Positions 10,960-21,570 of a stretch of DNA of 30,812 nt are shown in pieces. A program made the position numbers and the translations under genes. Under the pieces are notes generated by a model. It made no database searches. It was not told the origin of the DNA and was given only the letters and a program-made list of their open reading frames with translations. Source of the stretch: Laetiporus sulphureus 93-53 (Eukaryota; Basidiomycota; Agaricomycetes; Polyporales; Laetiporaceae). The stretch spans positions 419,973 through 450,784 of the forward strand of contig NW_024468538.1 of NCBI RefSeq assembly GCF_001632365.1. The letters run 5' to 3'. Each line of letters starts with the position of its first letter. The first letter of the stretch is position 1.

Positions 10960-11559
10960 TCAGATGACATATGAATGAACCGCAGCGCAGCGCGGGCGAA
11001 TCAGCGCACCATATCGTGATCGGCCGACCTGCCAGTTCATCCTCATAAGCTCAGCCCCACCAATATATCCTCCTCCTACTGCTCTCTCTTCCGAACCCTG
11101 TTCTCGTGAGTCCTCGCCGATGAGGCTGCTCAGCGAGAACGATACTGGCAGACCACTCCAATTCCACAACGGCTGCTTCCCCGAGCTCAGGCTCACATGA
11201 TGCGGCGCATTCACCTCCGCATCGAACTTGTTTGAAGAGAACCGATGTATGGGCCCACCGCCGACGTGGAGAACGGCGAGGATGGAGGTGAAGAATGAGA
11301 GAACCGAGAGCACCGAGAAGACCTGGAGGAGCGAGAGTGAAAGGACGTCCCACATCTTGGATGGTCGGGAGGATGCCTGTCTCTGCTGCGCGAGTGAGGA
11401 CGTCGTGCTAGGTTGGCGAGCACGGACGGCGGCGACAGGTGGGTGGCTCGATTGCTCGAGAAGGCGGCGCGGTGCAAGCGGCGGGGAATTGGGCAGGAGC
11501 AGAGGCTGTAGCCGTGCGCTGGTCGAAGATGGGGCGTGACGCGTGATCCCTGGGGTCAC
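10960..11559 (-). CDS. Hypothetical single-pass membrane protein (weak candidate)
   Basis: This is an uninterrupted 199-codon minus-strand frame in DNA of higher GC content than its surroundings. Residues 1-68 are rich in Pro, Ser, Arg and Ala. From Met69 (about 11355) comes a hydrophobic segment, MWDVLSLSLLQVFSVLSVL, continuing through SFFTSILAVLHV, which is long enough for one membrane span. A polar tail follows. Met69 is a plausible alternative start because the AAG-ATG context is good and the preceding part could be leader. I do not recognise the family. The opposite strand has overlapping open frames (11228-11539), so part of the openness may come from composition. Confidence 0.3.
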   Translation of the reverse strand: MTPGITRHAPSSTSARLQPLLLPNSPPLAPRRLLEQSSHPPVAAVRARQPSTTSSLAQQRQASSRPSKMWDVLSLSLLQVFSVLSVLSFFTSILAVLHVGGGPIHRFSSNKFDAEVNAPHHVSLSSGKQPLWNWSGLPVSFSLSSLIGEDSREQGSEERAVGGGYIGGAELMRMNWQVGRSRYGALIRPRCAAVHSYVI

Positions 11560-14500
11560 GGAAAATCACAGTCGTCATACTGTTTGTCACAGGGCGGTGG
11601 CTCGCAGTGACACCGCAGGGTTCGTTGCTGTCGAACAGCATCTTCTGCTGGCTTTTCTGTGTGATACTTGGCTGGCCGGTTAACTATGTGGTAAAGCTTC
11701 TTGGAACAAGCGAGGGTGCCGTGGAGACCTGCACGATGCGGTGAACAGCAAACCAGGGCCAAGGGAACTTAGAATATGCCTTTGGTAACCCTGCCGATCC
11801 AACGTCGCGCCAAGTTTCCTGCCCTTTGCCTCATTGAATGCGCTAAAGGCCCAGATGCTCATATTGGGTCAATACACCAAAAATAATTGCGTATTTGGTG
11901 CTGCATTGCAGCGGATATGTTTTCAGCAGTGAAGCTGACCAGCCTGTCGCTTCTGCGAAGAGTATCTGGTAAGACGCTGATTGAGAGGAGCGGTGTCTCA
12001 TGGCAACATCAGGCACGAACATCGCGTGTGGCCACATTCATCATAGAACGCCACACTCGCTCATTTGCACTTCTCACTGCGTACTGTCCTTTTTGAACAC
12101 AGGTGCTCCGGTCGTCGCGCGCTGTCCCGCTGGCTATCTTCAGCTGTCCCGAACTTCCTCCGCTGGCGTACCTTGAGCTCAGAAAGGGAGGTCATCCCCC
12201 ACGATATTCTGCCCTCTCTACGAGTGTTTCCTGGATACAGGTTTTCACCGGGTTCTCTCATCCATGATACGTCGCATGCTCTATTCCGATGTGGTCACAT
12301 CACAATCAACGGCTCACTATTTCGCATCACTTGCTGTGGTCAGGTTTCCCGGATATTAAATCTCACTCCGCGACTGCCGTCACTGGCATTGTTCCTCAGT
12401 TGCTCGTATCACCGAGGGGAAAAACTGCTGTGATCTGGAACGTCCTCGCTGCTATGCTTGATTCCACCGGGCTCTTGGTGCGACGGGGTGTAAATCCTGT
12501 TGAGAGCGCCTTCACTATTCGGACCGACGCAGCGCATCAGCGCTCAGCGCCAGTGGCACTGCATCGAAACTGCACAAACGTGATCTCGGGGCAAAGTGGG
12601 TTGGTCGCACAGCCCGAGCGTGACAAATTGCCTGCGCAAATGTATTCAAAGCGCGCTCAACTAACGTAAACGCGCGACTCGGATCCTTCTGTACGAGGAA
12701 GCGCTCCGGCGATCGGCGGCATACATGTGCGTCCAGACAACCGATGGTGGTATCCAGGCGGAATCGTATTCAGAACAAGGCGGAATGGCCGGACGTCCGC
12801 GAGCCTCATCAATCATTGATGGAGTGAGGGACGCGACCGGTCACTTAACATTGACCTCCCAAGCATAGACGCGGCACGTTGCGAGCGTTCCTTCCATTTA
12901 TTTGATATGTGCCATCCGGCCACAAGCTCAATAGGGAATGCCAAACGCCTTTCAGCGACTGCCGGGTGCAGTCCCAACGCAGGGCCGCGCATGATACTTT
13001 GGTTTATAATGATCCTTATCTCTAGATGACGCAGCCTGAAACATCACGCTGGGCGGAGTGGTTTACGGGTTTCGTGCTGCTGGGACGCCTACGTACCGAC
13101 TTGCCTGGATATGAAATATGAACTCCTCTTTCCCATGGGATAGCTACGTGCCTTTTTTTATTTCAAACTGTACCACGCAATGCTCATCACAGAGAAAAAT
13201 TCTAACGTGGCTCTCTGCGGCATTTATGGTCTGACTTTTTCACTATGTCAGTATATTTGTCACATCTTCGTTATTCGATTCTGGCTTGGGAAGAGTTACT
13301 CACGTTGTCTACCTTGGGTTTGGGTAGGCGGAGTTCCGCGGTTCGAAAATGCCACCGAAAAGGGGGCTTTTCGACCTTTCGCGCTTGGTCGCTGATGCGA
13401 CACACCATCAGAGAGACCGGGATGAGACTCCTTGTCATGTAAATTCTACGGTGAAGCTCCTCACGGCTGGCAGACAAAACTTGGCACGACGTGCAGACAT
13501 GTCACCCTGTAGAGGGTCAATCTCCACCGGACGCATCATTGAAGAATTCACATTTCGCATGTTCTAATGGGCCATAGCATTATGGGTTGTAATTCAGCAT
13601 CTCCTATCTGAATCGACACGCTCATTCACCTCGAGCTAGCCTTCTTCCACGCCAACGTCGTCGCGAATGTTCTTAACGACTCGCAGATCCTTTCTTATAC
13701 CATTCAAGAGCCGATCTCAAATGATTGGCATGCGCTGCAGCCTTTGCCTGTGTCTCACCGTGTCTCACCGTCGGCTCAGTGTATCCTCGGACTTGTGGCC
13801 CTATATGTCGACCGTCACCCCCCTGCGGTGCTGTATACGCGTGCTGCCGAATAGACGAACATGCATCATATATATATATATATCTAAACTGTGGATTCGA
13901 CAGAGTACAAGGATCTGAACGAACTTCTTACGCGGCGACTTGGGTCATAGAAGATTATCGTGCGTCTAGTATAACGTGCGTTGGGGCTAAGCCGCATTTT
14001 CCAGGTCCACAGCAGTGTTATGTAGTCTTCGAAGCTCGTGCAAGCTATGTCAGGCAATGCATTTCTGGGCGCACAACGAATAATTACGCTGGGCATTTGA
14101 ATATGGACATATTGTGAGGTTCATCGTGTAAGCTGATAATGACTCTGACAAGCATCTGCAGATCTTTGGAGACGTTTTTGTCAGTCATGATCATATAAAC
14201 GCAACGCCAAGGGTAACCGGCATGGAATACTTCAGGCTTCTCACCAACACACGCTGCACTAGTTTTTCCACGATAGTGCATCCGAAGGCCCTCCATACTC
14301 CCTCCGTCAACGTTATGTATGAAATACTATGCATTAGACTCACAACTCACGATGGCAACTTAATTCCGTTTGAAGCGGGGAAGTGCGAGATTTGAGTCTG
14401 GAGGAACAGTACAAGATGTAGCAAAGTCTTCTCCCTGAGCATATAGCAGGTCTGATAACAAGCCAGAAACGTTGAGCTGGTACAATCGATTCTGTGTCAC

Positions 14501-14793
14501 AATTAGCCATTGAGACAGAAACGGCTGCATGCAGTGAAAAGCGCGTCAGGAAAGTCTCTGTTTGAAGTTTATGTTTTGAGCAGCGAGTACAAAGCGAGTG
14601 AGACTGTAAGCAGTAAACCTAGTCTCCTCAGACAGGCTCGAACGGCAGCATATAGGCATCTTACTCGTTTATATGCACAAGTATTGTATATCTATAAATA
14701 CTTTACACTTGAAGCGGCGCGTCATGGATCACAACCCTTCAGCCGCGGGACGTCACGGGTCACAAAGGCCGGTGCTTGAACTTCCGCGTCTAA
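11560..14793. other. 3.2-kb stretch with no supported gene
   Basis: Open frames up to about 126 codons occur on the plus strand (12065-12433 and 12289-12669), but they overlap in different frames and match nothing I know. A minus-strand frame at 14296-14084 is also unassigned. A perfect tandem pair of TGTCTCACCG lies at 13751-13770. I see no RNA gene and no transposon ends until the foldback element at the right border. Confidence 0.35.
13868..13883. repeat. (AT)8 microsatellite
   Basis: Eight consecutive AT dinucleotides sit in otherwise mixed sequence. No role is evident. Confidence 0.8.
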
Positions 14794-15131
14794 CACAGCC
14801 TGCATAGATTTATTTTTCCACGGGAAACCTGATGCAAAAATGGTGAAAATATCTTATGTCTGGATATGGAAACAGTTTGGAAATTGGGCGGAGACAATTA
14901 AATTATGTTACGATTGTTTTACCGAAACGTATCAGCAATAGTGAAACTATTTCTCAGAGGAAGATATTTCAGTCCAAAAATATGTGATACCGATATGTTT
15001 CGGTGAAGCAATTGTAACATAATTCAATTGTCTCCGCCCGATTTCCAAACTATTTCCATATCCAGACTTAAGATATTTTCACCATTTTTCCATCAGGTTT
15101 CCTGTGGAAAAATAAATCTGTGCAGGCTGTG
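14794..15131. mobile_element. Foldback element with 140-bp inverted arms
   Basis: The left arm 14794-14933 and right arm 14992-15131 are inverted copies of each other over 140 bp with about 11 mismatches and no gaps. They enclose a 58-bp AT-rich spacer. The ends read CACAGCCTGC and GCAGGCTGTG. A TAA trinucleotide flanks each side directly (14791-14793 and 15132-15134), consistent with a 3-bp target duplication as made by CACTA or PIF/Harbinger-like transposases. There is no transposase gene, so it is non-autonomous. Its RNA would fold into one long hairpin. It ends 253 bp upstream of the ATG of the leucine-rich gene. Confidence 0.85.
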
Positions 15132-15384
15132 TAAGGCACCGTTTGGGATCATTGCCGCCGCCGACTCTTGCGCTGTGGCGTACTACATTCACCACGATAT
15201 CGAAGTGCAGACGTTGGATTTTCTAGGGATAATGTACGTCGCTTCGCAGTGGTAATGATCATGAAAGCTAGCGATTGAAATTAGTTGCCTCAGAGTGCCT
15301 GGATCGAGCGAACCAAACCTACGATCACTGCCAAATCACATCCAGCATATCTGATAGCGCGAACTCGTGCACTGCCAAGACAAC

Positions 15385-17163
15385 ATGAACGAGGAGTACC
15401 GTGTCATGCGAGTGCCGTTTGGGCTAAGACGGTTGTGGGATCAGTTGGCCGAAGAGCCATCTCTCGCAAGCGCTGTTGAAAGCCTTGAAATTCAGCGGGA
15501 CGACGGGCTGCGGTATGCAAAACGTGACTCTGTTCAAGTACCTCGAGATTATATGGAAGAGGCGAAAGATTTGCTGCAAGACTACCATATTATCTCAGAC
15601 GCGAATGCAGTCCCGCACTTACGAGACATAGAAAAGTCACTTATCCGCGCTATACGACATATGTCCAATCTGAAGAGGTTCAAGTGGGATCATGTAGCGC
15701 CTTTTATCGATGCACGATATGACATCGATTTTTCTGGAGACTTGTGGACTGCGCTGCGGTCTCGAGAGACGCTTCGTGAACTTGAAGTCATGGTCGAGGC
15801 TAGCGATCCGGGTGGCCAAGGTGGTGGCATTGAAAGCGAGTTTGGGGAGAAAAGGCACATGCGTGTTCATGACTCTCAGGTGACAGTCTCGTTTACGATT
15901 ACACTTCGCGATATCTTGACAGTGCTACAGATAATCACACTCGGGCAATTGACAGTGTTCAAATACAAGGCATTCGGCTTTGTTAAACTATCTGAGAGTG
16001 TCTCTACAGACGCACTGACCGAAATGCTCGTCCATCGTTTCCCTAATCTCCAGGTATATGGCTTGTTGAATATTCTCACACACAATTGAATTGACAACTT
16101 CGTGTCAGGAGCTCAAACTCAAACTTGCTCTCCATGACAATCAGAAGAACGTGTCTCGTTTCACCAGCACCAGTTTGAACACGCTTCTTACATTTGGAAA
16201 CTGGCCTCAATTAACATCGCTCTCTCTCGATGGTGCTCACATGAAACCAGATGCCTTGGGGAACTTCCTAACGCGACACAAGTCCCTGCGTTCCTTCCGC
16301 ATCACGGGTTCACACTTTCTGAAGATGGAGGACTTCCCTCCCGGGGAAGATGTCGCTGTCGTGGATAAACCAATCTTCGTCATGGATGCATTCTCTGAAT
16401 TGACTCTCTTAGACGTGCCTTTATACTCTATCCCTTGGATCTTATCATCACCGCACACTAAGCCCCTCGCACTGGAGGACATTGGATCTCTGGATGAAGC
16501 ACATATGAATGAGGATATGTTCATGATGCTTAGAGAGCTGCCTCGTCTACGCACCGTGCGAACAGTGTCGTACGGAGCCGATCACCTAAGGGCACTTTCA
16601 TGTTATGTCCCTGGTCTCCAAAACATTTACGGAGAATACAATCAACGCTCTCTGGTGAGTCTGCTGAGCCATGGATTAGTTCACTAGCTAAGCATGATTG
16701 CGTGAGGCGCGCGTTGTGGACGCTCTCGCTTTGTTCCCTCAGCTCGAAGTCGTTGACCGCTTCTATGCTTACTCGCCAGTGTCATCAGATGACGAGGAAG
16801 CCCCCCGTTTGCTTTCCCAGCTTGGGAAGGAGTGTTTTAGATTACGTCAATTCCATGGTTACGATATTGTCAGGACCGGCGATGGCGAGGTGGTGGCACG
16901 AAAGGTCAGAGGGTATACATACGTAAGTCTGCTAGCTTCAATGACCCCCTTGCACTCTATTAACGTTAGAACCAGTGAGAATGATAACCCAGCTTCCGCA
17001 TGTTGCACTCTACTCTCACCAACTGGATTGTATCTGCGAAATGCCAATAGATACGAGCTTAAATTGGGAGGAAACGCAGAGGATCGCAGAGCAGCTGCTC
17101 ACCCCCGATAGTCCGCCAATGAATGTCTCACATGTAATCAGCAGGTCAACAACTGCATCGTGA
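15385..17163 (+). CDS. Leucine-rich protein of the basidiomycete F-box/LRR type, F-box not seen
   Basis: Exons: 15385-16053, 16109-16654, 16707-16912 and 16980-17163. The introns are 55, 52 and 67 nt, and the sum is 535 codons (534 aa). The protein has irregular Leu-rich repeats (for example LTSLSLDGAHM, SLRSFRITGSHF, ELTLLDVPLYSI, LPRLRTVRTVSYG), resembling the ribonuclease-inhibitor-like C-terminal part of many Agaricomycete F-box proteins, which are presumed ubiquitin-ligase adaptors. No F-box is present at the N-terminus; the frame is open back to a stop at 15355, so an upstream exon could exist, but the foldback element lies just beyond. The last exon is uncertain: an open frame at 17160-17378 (including HPFRVYDILKDDDGD) looks coding and may be the true end, but I found no in-phase splice to it. 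The third intron could instead end at 16969, which gives another tail. Confidence 0.7.
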
Positions 17164-17574
17164 TAGTACAAGGAGGCTTCTCGCCTGCTTCTCAGTTTGG
17201 GCAGGCCTCTCTGAGATTGCATCCTTTTCGTGTATATGACATCTTAAAGGATGACGACGGAGACATGCCGATCAGTGATAGCATTCTGAGTGCATACGCA
17301 AGGAATCATGTCCTCTTATACAGTCATACTACGTCGACGTGGGCACCACCAGTTGTGAAGGAAGTGACATCCGTGTGATCGTCCCAACTTAAACGTTATC
17401 GAAACATCGTAGATCTCGGCCCTCTTCAGACGAAATCCGATGCGTGCCTGCATCGCACACAGGCATAGAAAACCACTGACCACTATGTTACATGCGCGTT
17501 TAAACTTCCCAAAATCTTCCCAAAAGACACCCATCACAAACACGACCTTCCACAAACCATTGATCCCCACTCAC

Positions 17575-19799
17575 TCAATAATTGAAGTCCTCCATCAGCA
17601 GCTCCTTCTGCGCCCTCTTCTCCTCCGCCTCAACGTACTCCTCCACCAACTTTACCTTCTCCCTCATAACCTCCTTCGTCTGCCCCTCACGGATATGATC
17701 GCTCAAGTGCTCCGCCCGCCCAAAGTCGATGATCCGGAAGCTCGGCGTCTTGCGCGACCGTTCGCTCGGCGGCTTCGTCAAAGGGCCCGGCTGCCAGAGC
17801 ACGTTCCGCACGTACATCGAGCCCTGGACGAAGCTCTCGATGTGCAGCCGCAGGATGAGCGAGTAGCACTCGGATCTACATGCGCGAGGTCAACAATGGA
17901 AAAGGTTACGAGCATGAGCGCCGGGCGGGCGGGAACGCACCGATCGTCTATCGAAAACTTCTCTGGCTCAATCGGCGTCCCGCACTCCTCCATGAGCAGC
18001 ACAGGGCTCAAATGGCCCACAGACCTATCATCGTCCTCATCATACCCCTCCCACGTCTTGTCCCAGTCCTTCTTTCCGCCCTTCTCCCCCACGGGCACGT
18101 AGTACCCGTAAAACTTGGGCACGACAGCGCCGACGGGGACGGGGTGCCGGATGGGCGTCACCAGATTGTACCCGCACCATTCCTCCTGCAGGTGCCTCGG
18201 GAACATGTTAAAAACGCGCGCCTCATTCCGCAGGAATTTGCGCGCGGAGACGGTGCCGTTCGCGGTCTTCGCCGCGACGGTGACCTGTTGGTGTGGGCCG
18301 CATGCGCTGAGAGGCGGGGGGAGCGTCAGAGGGGCAGTATACACGACCGAGTGGTGCCCCTTGCCAAGGACAGCGTTTTCGGAGAGCCAGAGATGGGCGG
18401 TATTGGAGGTCGAGGTTGACGACGGGTCATCGTCGCGCGTGAACCCGGGAAAAACGCGCACGTACTTGGCGGGCCACCGTGAATGCCGTCAAGTCGTACT
18501 CGGAGGTCATACGCTGAGATCGCTCACCTGATTCATCCGGTGCACCATCAGTGTGTCGGGGAAGTACTTGTCTGGGATGGACTCTTCTAGCTTCGGGATC
18601 TTCGCGATGTACTGCTTGTCAAAACAGAGCTCTTTTGCCGACGACGAACAAATCCCTCGATGCTTCGAGGGATCTTGGCGCTTCTGCGTTTGGTCTTCTT
18701 TTTTGTCGTCGACCTCTTTCTTCTTGCCCTTGCCTTTGACATCATGCTTCGATACGGGAGGTCGAGGCGCGGATGTGCCATGACTCGCGGATGGTTCATT
18801 CAAAGACATCTGCTCCGCCATCGCGCTCATGGATTTTCCCGCCTTCTCAGATGCTACCTGGTCTTTACGCTGCTCAGTCTGCTTCCCCTTATTGACTGAA
18901 GACCGGCCGGCTACGGGCTCCGACGGAGACTCCGGGTTGAGCTTTCCACTTTCAAGCATATCGTCCAGCATCGACGTCTTGAGAATGATCATCGGACGGC
19001 CGTTTCGCTGTGTGAGGTACGTGCTCGTGCCCTTCCCTTCTCCCTCCAACAGTCGTTTGACCAAGATCGGAAGCACCCCAACCTCGTCGACCACAAGCGG
19101 CCGTCCATCGGGACTGCGTATCATACGTATGCGGTCGGCGCCCTCAACGCCCCACGTAAACTGAAACGTCTCCTGCAGCTCCTCTATCCACAGCAGGAGA
19201 TAAGGGACGCCGAGGGGCGAGATGGTGGGCGTGTCGGAGGGACGTTCGGCGTTGGGGTCGGGATTGGGAACGAGCGCGCCCCCGTAGACAGCGATGAGTG
19301 ACTCTGGATTGAGCTCGTCCGCGGGGTCTATATCGTCGTCGGGAGCAGAGTCATCCCGCCGGATCTGGAACACCATCGAGTCTTTCCCGTCCTCATGGTC
19401 CGAGCCCTCGTCGAGCGCACCGAGTGGCGGGAACACTGTGTTTTTCTTCGCCACGGGCAGCTTCAGCACGGGCCACGGCCGTCTCAGCCGCGGCCACGGC
19501 TCCGGCTTTGCAAACTCAGCCTCGACGTAGTTCTCGCCGAACTCCTTGATCATGCTGCGCGACCAGACGGTAAGGACGTTCACGCCTGGCACGCGCTGGA
19601 TCCACATGAGGTCAGTAAGTGTGTGTCCCCAGATGAGTCCGTTGGGCGTGCGCGTGCCCATCGGGGGTGGGCGCGGGAGAGGAGGACCAGAGGGATCGCG
19701 CAGCCATTGCCGGGTGACAAGGCGGGCGCGGTCCTTCGTGGTGGGTCTGCATGGTGAACCAGTGGAGGTGCTCTGCGTCTGGCTGTCGGTCTTGGACAT
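17575..19799 (-). CDS. Protein-kinase-fold protein lacking the catalytic-loop Asp
   Basis: Exons, in transcription order: 19799-18528, 18464-17941 and 17875-17575. The introns are 63 and 65 nt, and the sum is 699 codons (698 aa). The first 424 residues form a lineage-specific region with acidic stretches and a Lys-rich low-complexity part (KGKGKKKEVDDKKEDQ). The kinase-like part starts near aa 450, with the Gly-loop LGKGHHSVVY, VAAK (Lys near 491), a helix-C Glu in RNEARVF, a hinge region LLMEECG and, near 649, RIIDFGRAE. The catalytic loop reads VQGSMYVRN at about 615-623, where active kinases have HxD....N: His and Asp are absent but Asn is kept. I infer a pseudokinase or a divergent phosphotransferase. 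Such kinase-like proteins are common in Agaricomycetes, but I cannot name the family. The start is the first ATG of the open frame. Confidence 0.88.
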
Positions 19800-20940
19800 G
19801 CTTGCGAGCAGTGGGAGTTTACTATGAGGGAAATGTGTTTCAGTGAGGGAAGGGAGGTGAGAGCTGGCCCCTTATGTAGGCGTATGGCTCGTCGATGGAG
19901 GCCACACGGCACCAGCGTGGCTAGTAGTAGCGAAAGAGCCCGAGATCAAGGATCTGTAGATGATTCTCATCCTCAGTCATTCTGGATGCATTCGTCGGGC
20001 CAAGAAGGTGAAGAGCGGCTGTCGCACGTGTACAGCAGCTGCGTGCAGATGTTCGATTACTCTTTCGGCTGCCGCCCCTAGTGCGAGTGGCTCCTTCGCG
20101 GGAAAATCGTAGTGCGAAGGATACGTTCAAGGCGGCGGAGTCGAGTAGCAATCTTCAGTGTTCGATTTCTCCTGCAACATGTAGACGTCGACGTTTTGAG
20201 CGTCAGCCCAACTCAAGTGCGAAACGAAAAGAACAGAGCTGATTTGATAGGCGCGTCATTTGTATCAGATCTTCCTGGCATGATCGATAAGGGTAAGCTC
20301 ATGGCAGGTCGCGAGCGGCTCATCCGTGTGATATGCCGACGGGCAGCAAAATGTGAAGCCCAATGTACAGTAGCTAACTCCCTGTTTCATCTTCCATCTC
20401 ATAGCAGGCAGAACAAACATTAGGAGCCACTGGCACTAGTATGACAATGTATTCCGGAGGGCCGGAACTGGAGCCACTGGCACGAGTTACCGGCTGTGAT
20501 GAGCAAAACCTCGGGTAAAATGAGATTAAACACATCCAGCGTAGTCACGCCGCTCCGGGCTTCTACACGAAACTCAAACATCAGTGGAAACAAACTTAGC
20601 GTTAGATTGGATCCACGGAAACACTCTGCGGCGCAACAGGGCGATGAAATCTCACGCCACCGTACATCTGCGGAGCGCCCGTAAGAATCCACAGACGCGC
20701 AAAGCGGACCGTCATCGATTGTGGCTGAGCATCTCCGCAGCTGTCTTTCCTTCTCCATTCTATTCGGGTCCCTTGCTCTCTAATCGTCGCTGCCGTGCTC
20801 TCGTATGTAACGTGTCTCTGCACCTCGACCGATTCTAGTGCTTTCTCTGCTACGCATTTTAATCTGCCCTCTCACGCTCACGCTCGCTCGAACCGCTACT
20901 CACGACTCCGCGGACCGCTCGGAGGATTGAGAGTTTGAGG
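19800..20940. other. Divergent intergenic region
   Basis: This lies between the leftward kinase-like gene and the rightward small peptide gene, so it should carry both promoters. A 14-bp direct repeat, GGAGCCACTGGCAC, occurs at 20423-20436 and 20470-20483 (47 bp apart). The end of the region (about 20870-20895) is rich in CTCACGCTCACGCTCGCTCG. Open frames at 20112-20423 and on the minus strand are unconvincing. Confidence 0.4.
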
Positions 20941-21177
20941 TTCTGTGATAAATAGCCCCCCTCGCGAGCTATCTTGGGAACCCTACTTCGTCCTCGCCTG
21001 CAAAGTTTGCATTGATAGAGCCTACGTCGACTCTGGTGAGTTTGCCCTTCGTCAGAGTGCCCGCAGTCGCTCAGCTCATCCTACAGCTACTTTACCTGGC
21101 TCACAGTCAGTTTCAATTACATCTTTCACATTTTATACATCTGTTCGATCTTGTTCGTTCTCGACAAGACAGCAAAA

Positions 21178-21336
21178 ATGCGTCCCACGTCCCTCCTCAT
21201 CCTAATCGCACTCGTCCTCGCCAGCGTCTCCGTCTCCGCGACACCCCTCCCCGCAGACGCAGCCGCAGCCGTTCATCAAGACGCCGCTCCGCAGCGCGCG
21301 CATATCTATACTCGCCGGCCTCGTGCCCACCCTTGA
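21178..21336 (+). CDS. Tiny predicted secreted peptide
   Basis: A 52-residue protein. Residues 1-20 (MRPTSLLILIALVLASVSVS) form a classic signal peptide, with likely cleavage at about 20-23 next to ATPLP. The rest is Ala-rich and ends in a basic tail, YTRRPRAHP; the RR pair could be a Kex2 site. The ATG follows AAA in a good context and is preceded by a pyrimidine-rich leader. A TATA-like GATAAATAG lies at about 20948, and a plausible leader intron with GTGAG..CTACAG ends spans 21036-21086, which favours a transcribed gene. I do not recognise the family. A longer frame (21012-21395) overlaps in another register and is less likely. Function unknown. Confidence 0.5.
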   Translation: MRPTSLLILIALVLASVSVSATPLPADAAAAVHQDAAPQRAHIYTRRPRAHP

Positions 21337-21570
21337 AGCTTGAAGCCCGACCGTTGGAGGAATTGTTCCTGGCCGGCAGATTGACGGACGCTTGAATGCG
21401 GAGAATGGCCAATGATTACGCTATGTCACGTTATATACGACGTTACTCGCTATGCTGCTCGGACTGTATCCCAAATGTCCTATAAATAGGGTGTAACACT
21501 CAGATATACTTAATGTACAAAATGCCTACTTCCAGACGGGCGCTTGTCCCGCAAGGACACTTCCCTACCA

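Noticed and set aside
15028..15255. A 75-codon plus-strand frame.
   Set aside because: Its first half is the right arm of the foldback element, so the openness is a by-product of repeat sequence.
21012..21395. A 127-codon frame overlapping the small peptide gene.
   Set aside because: It has no signal or domain, crosses the leader intron, and its Arg-rich centre is the shifted reading of the Ala-rich peptide.
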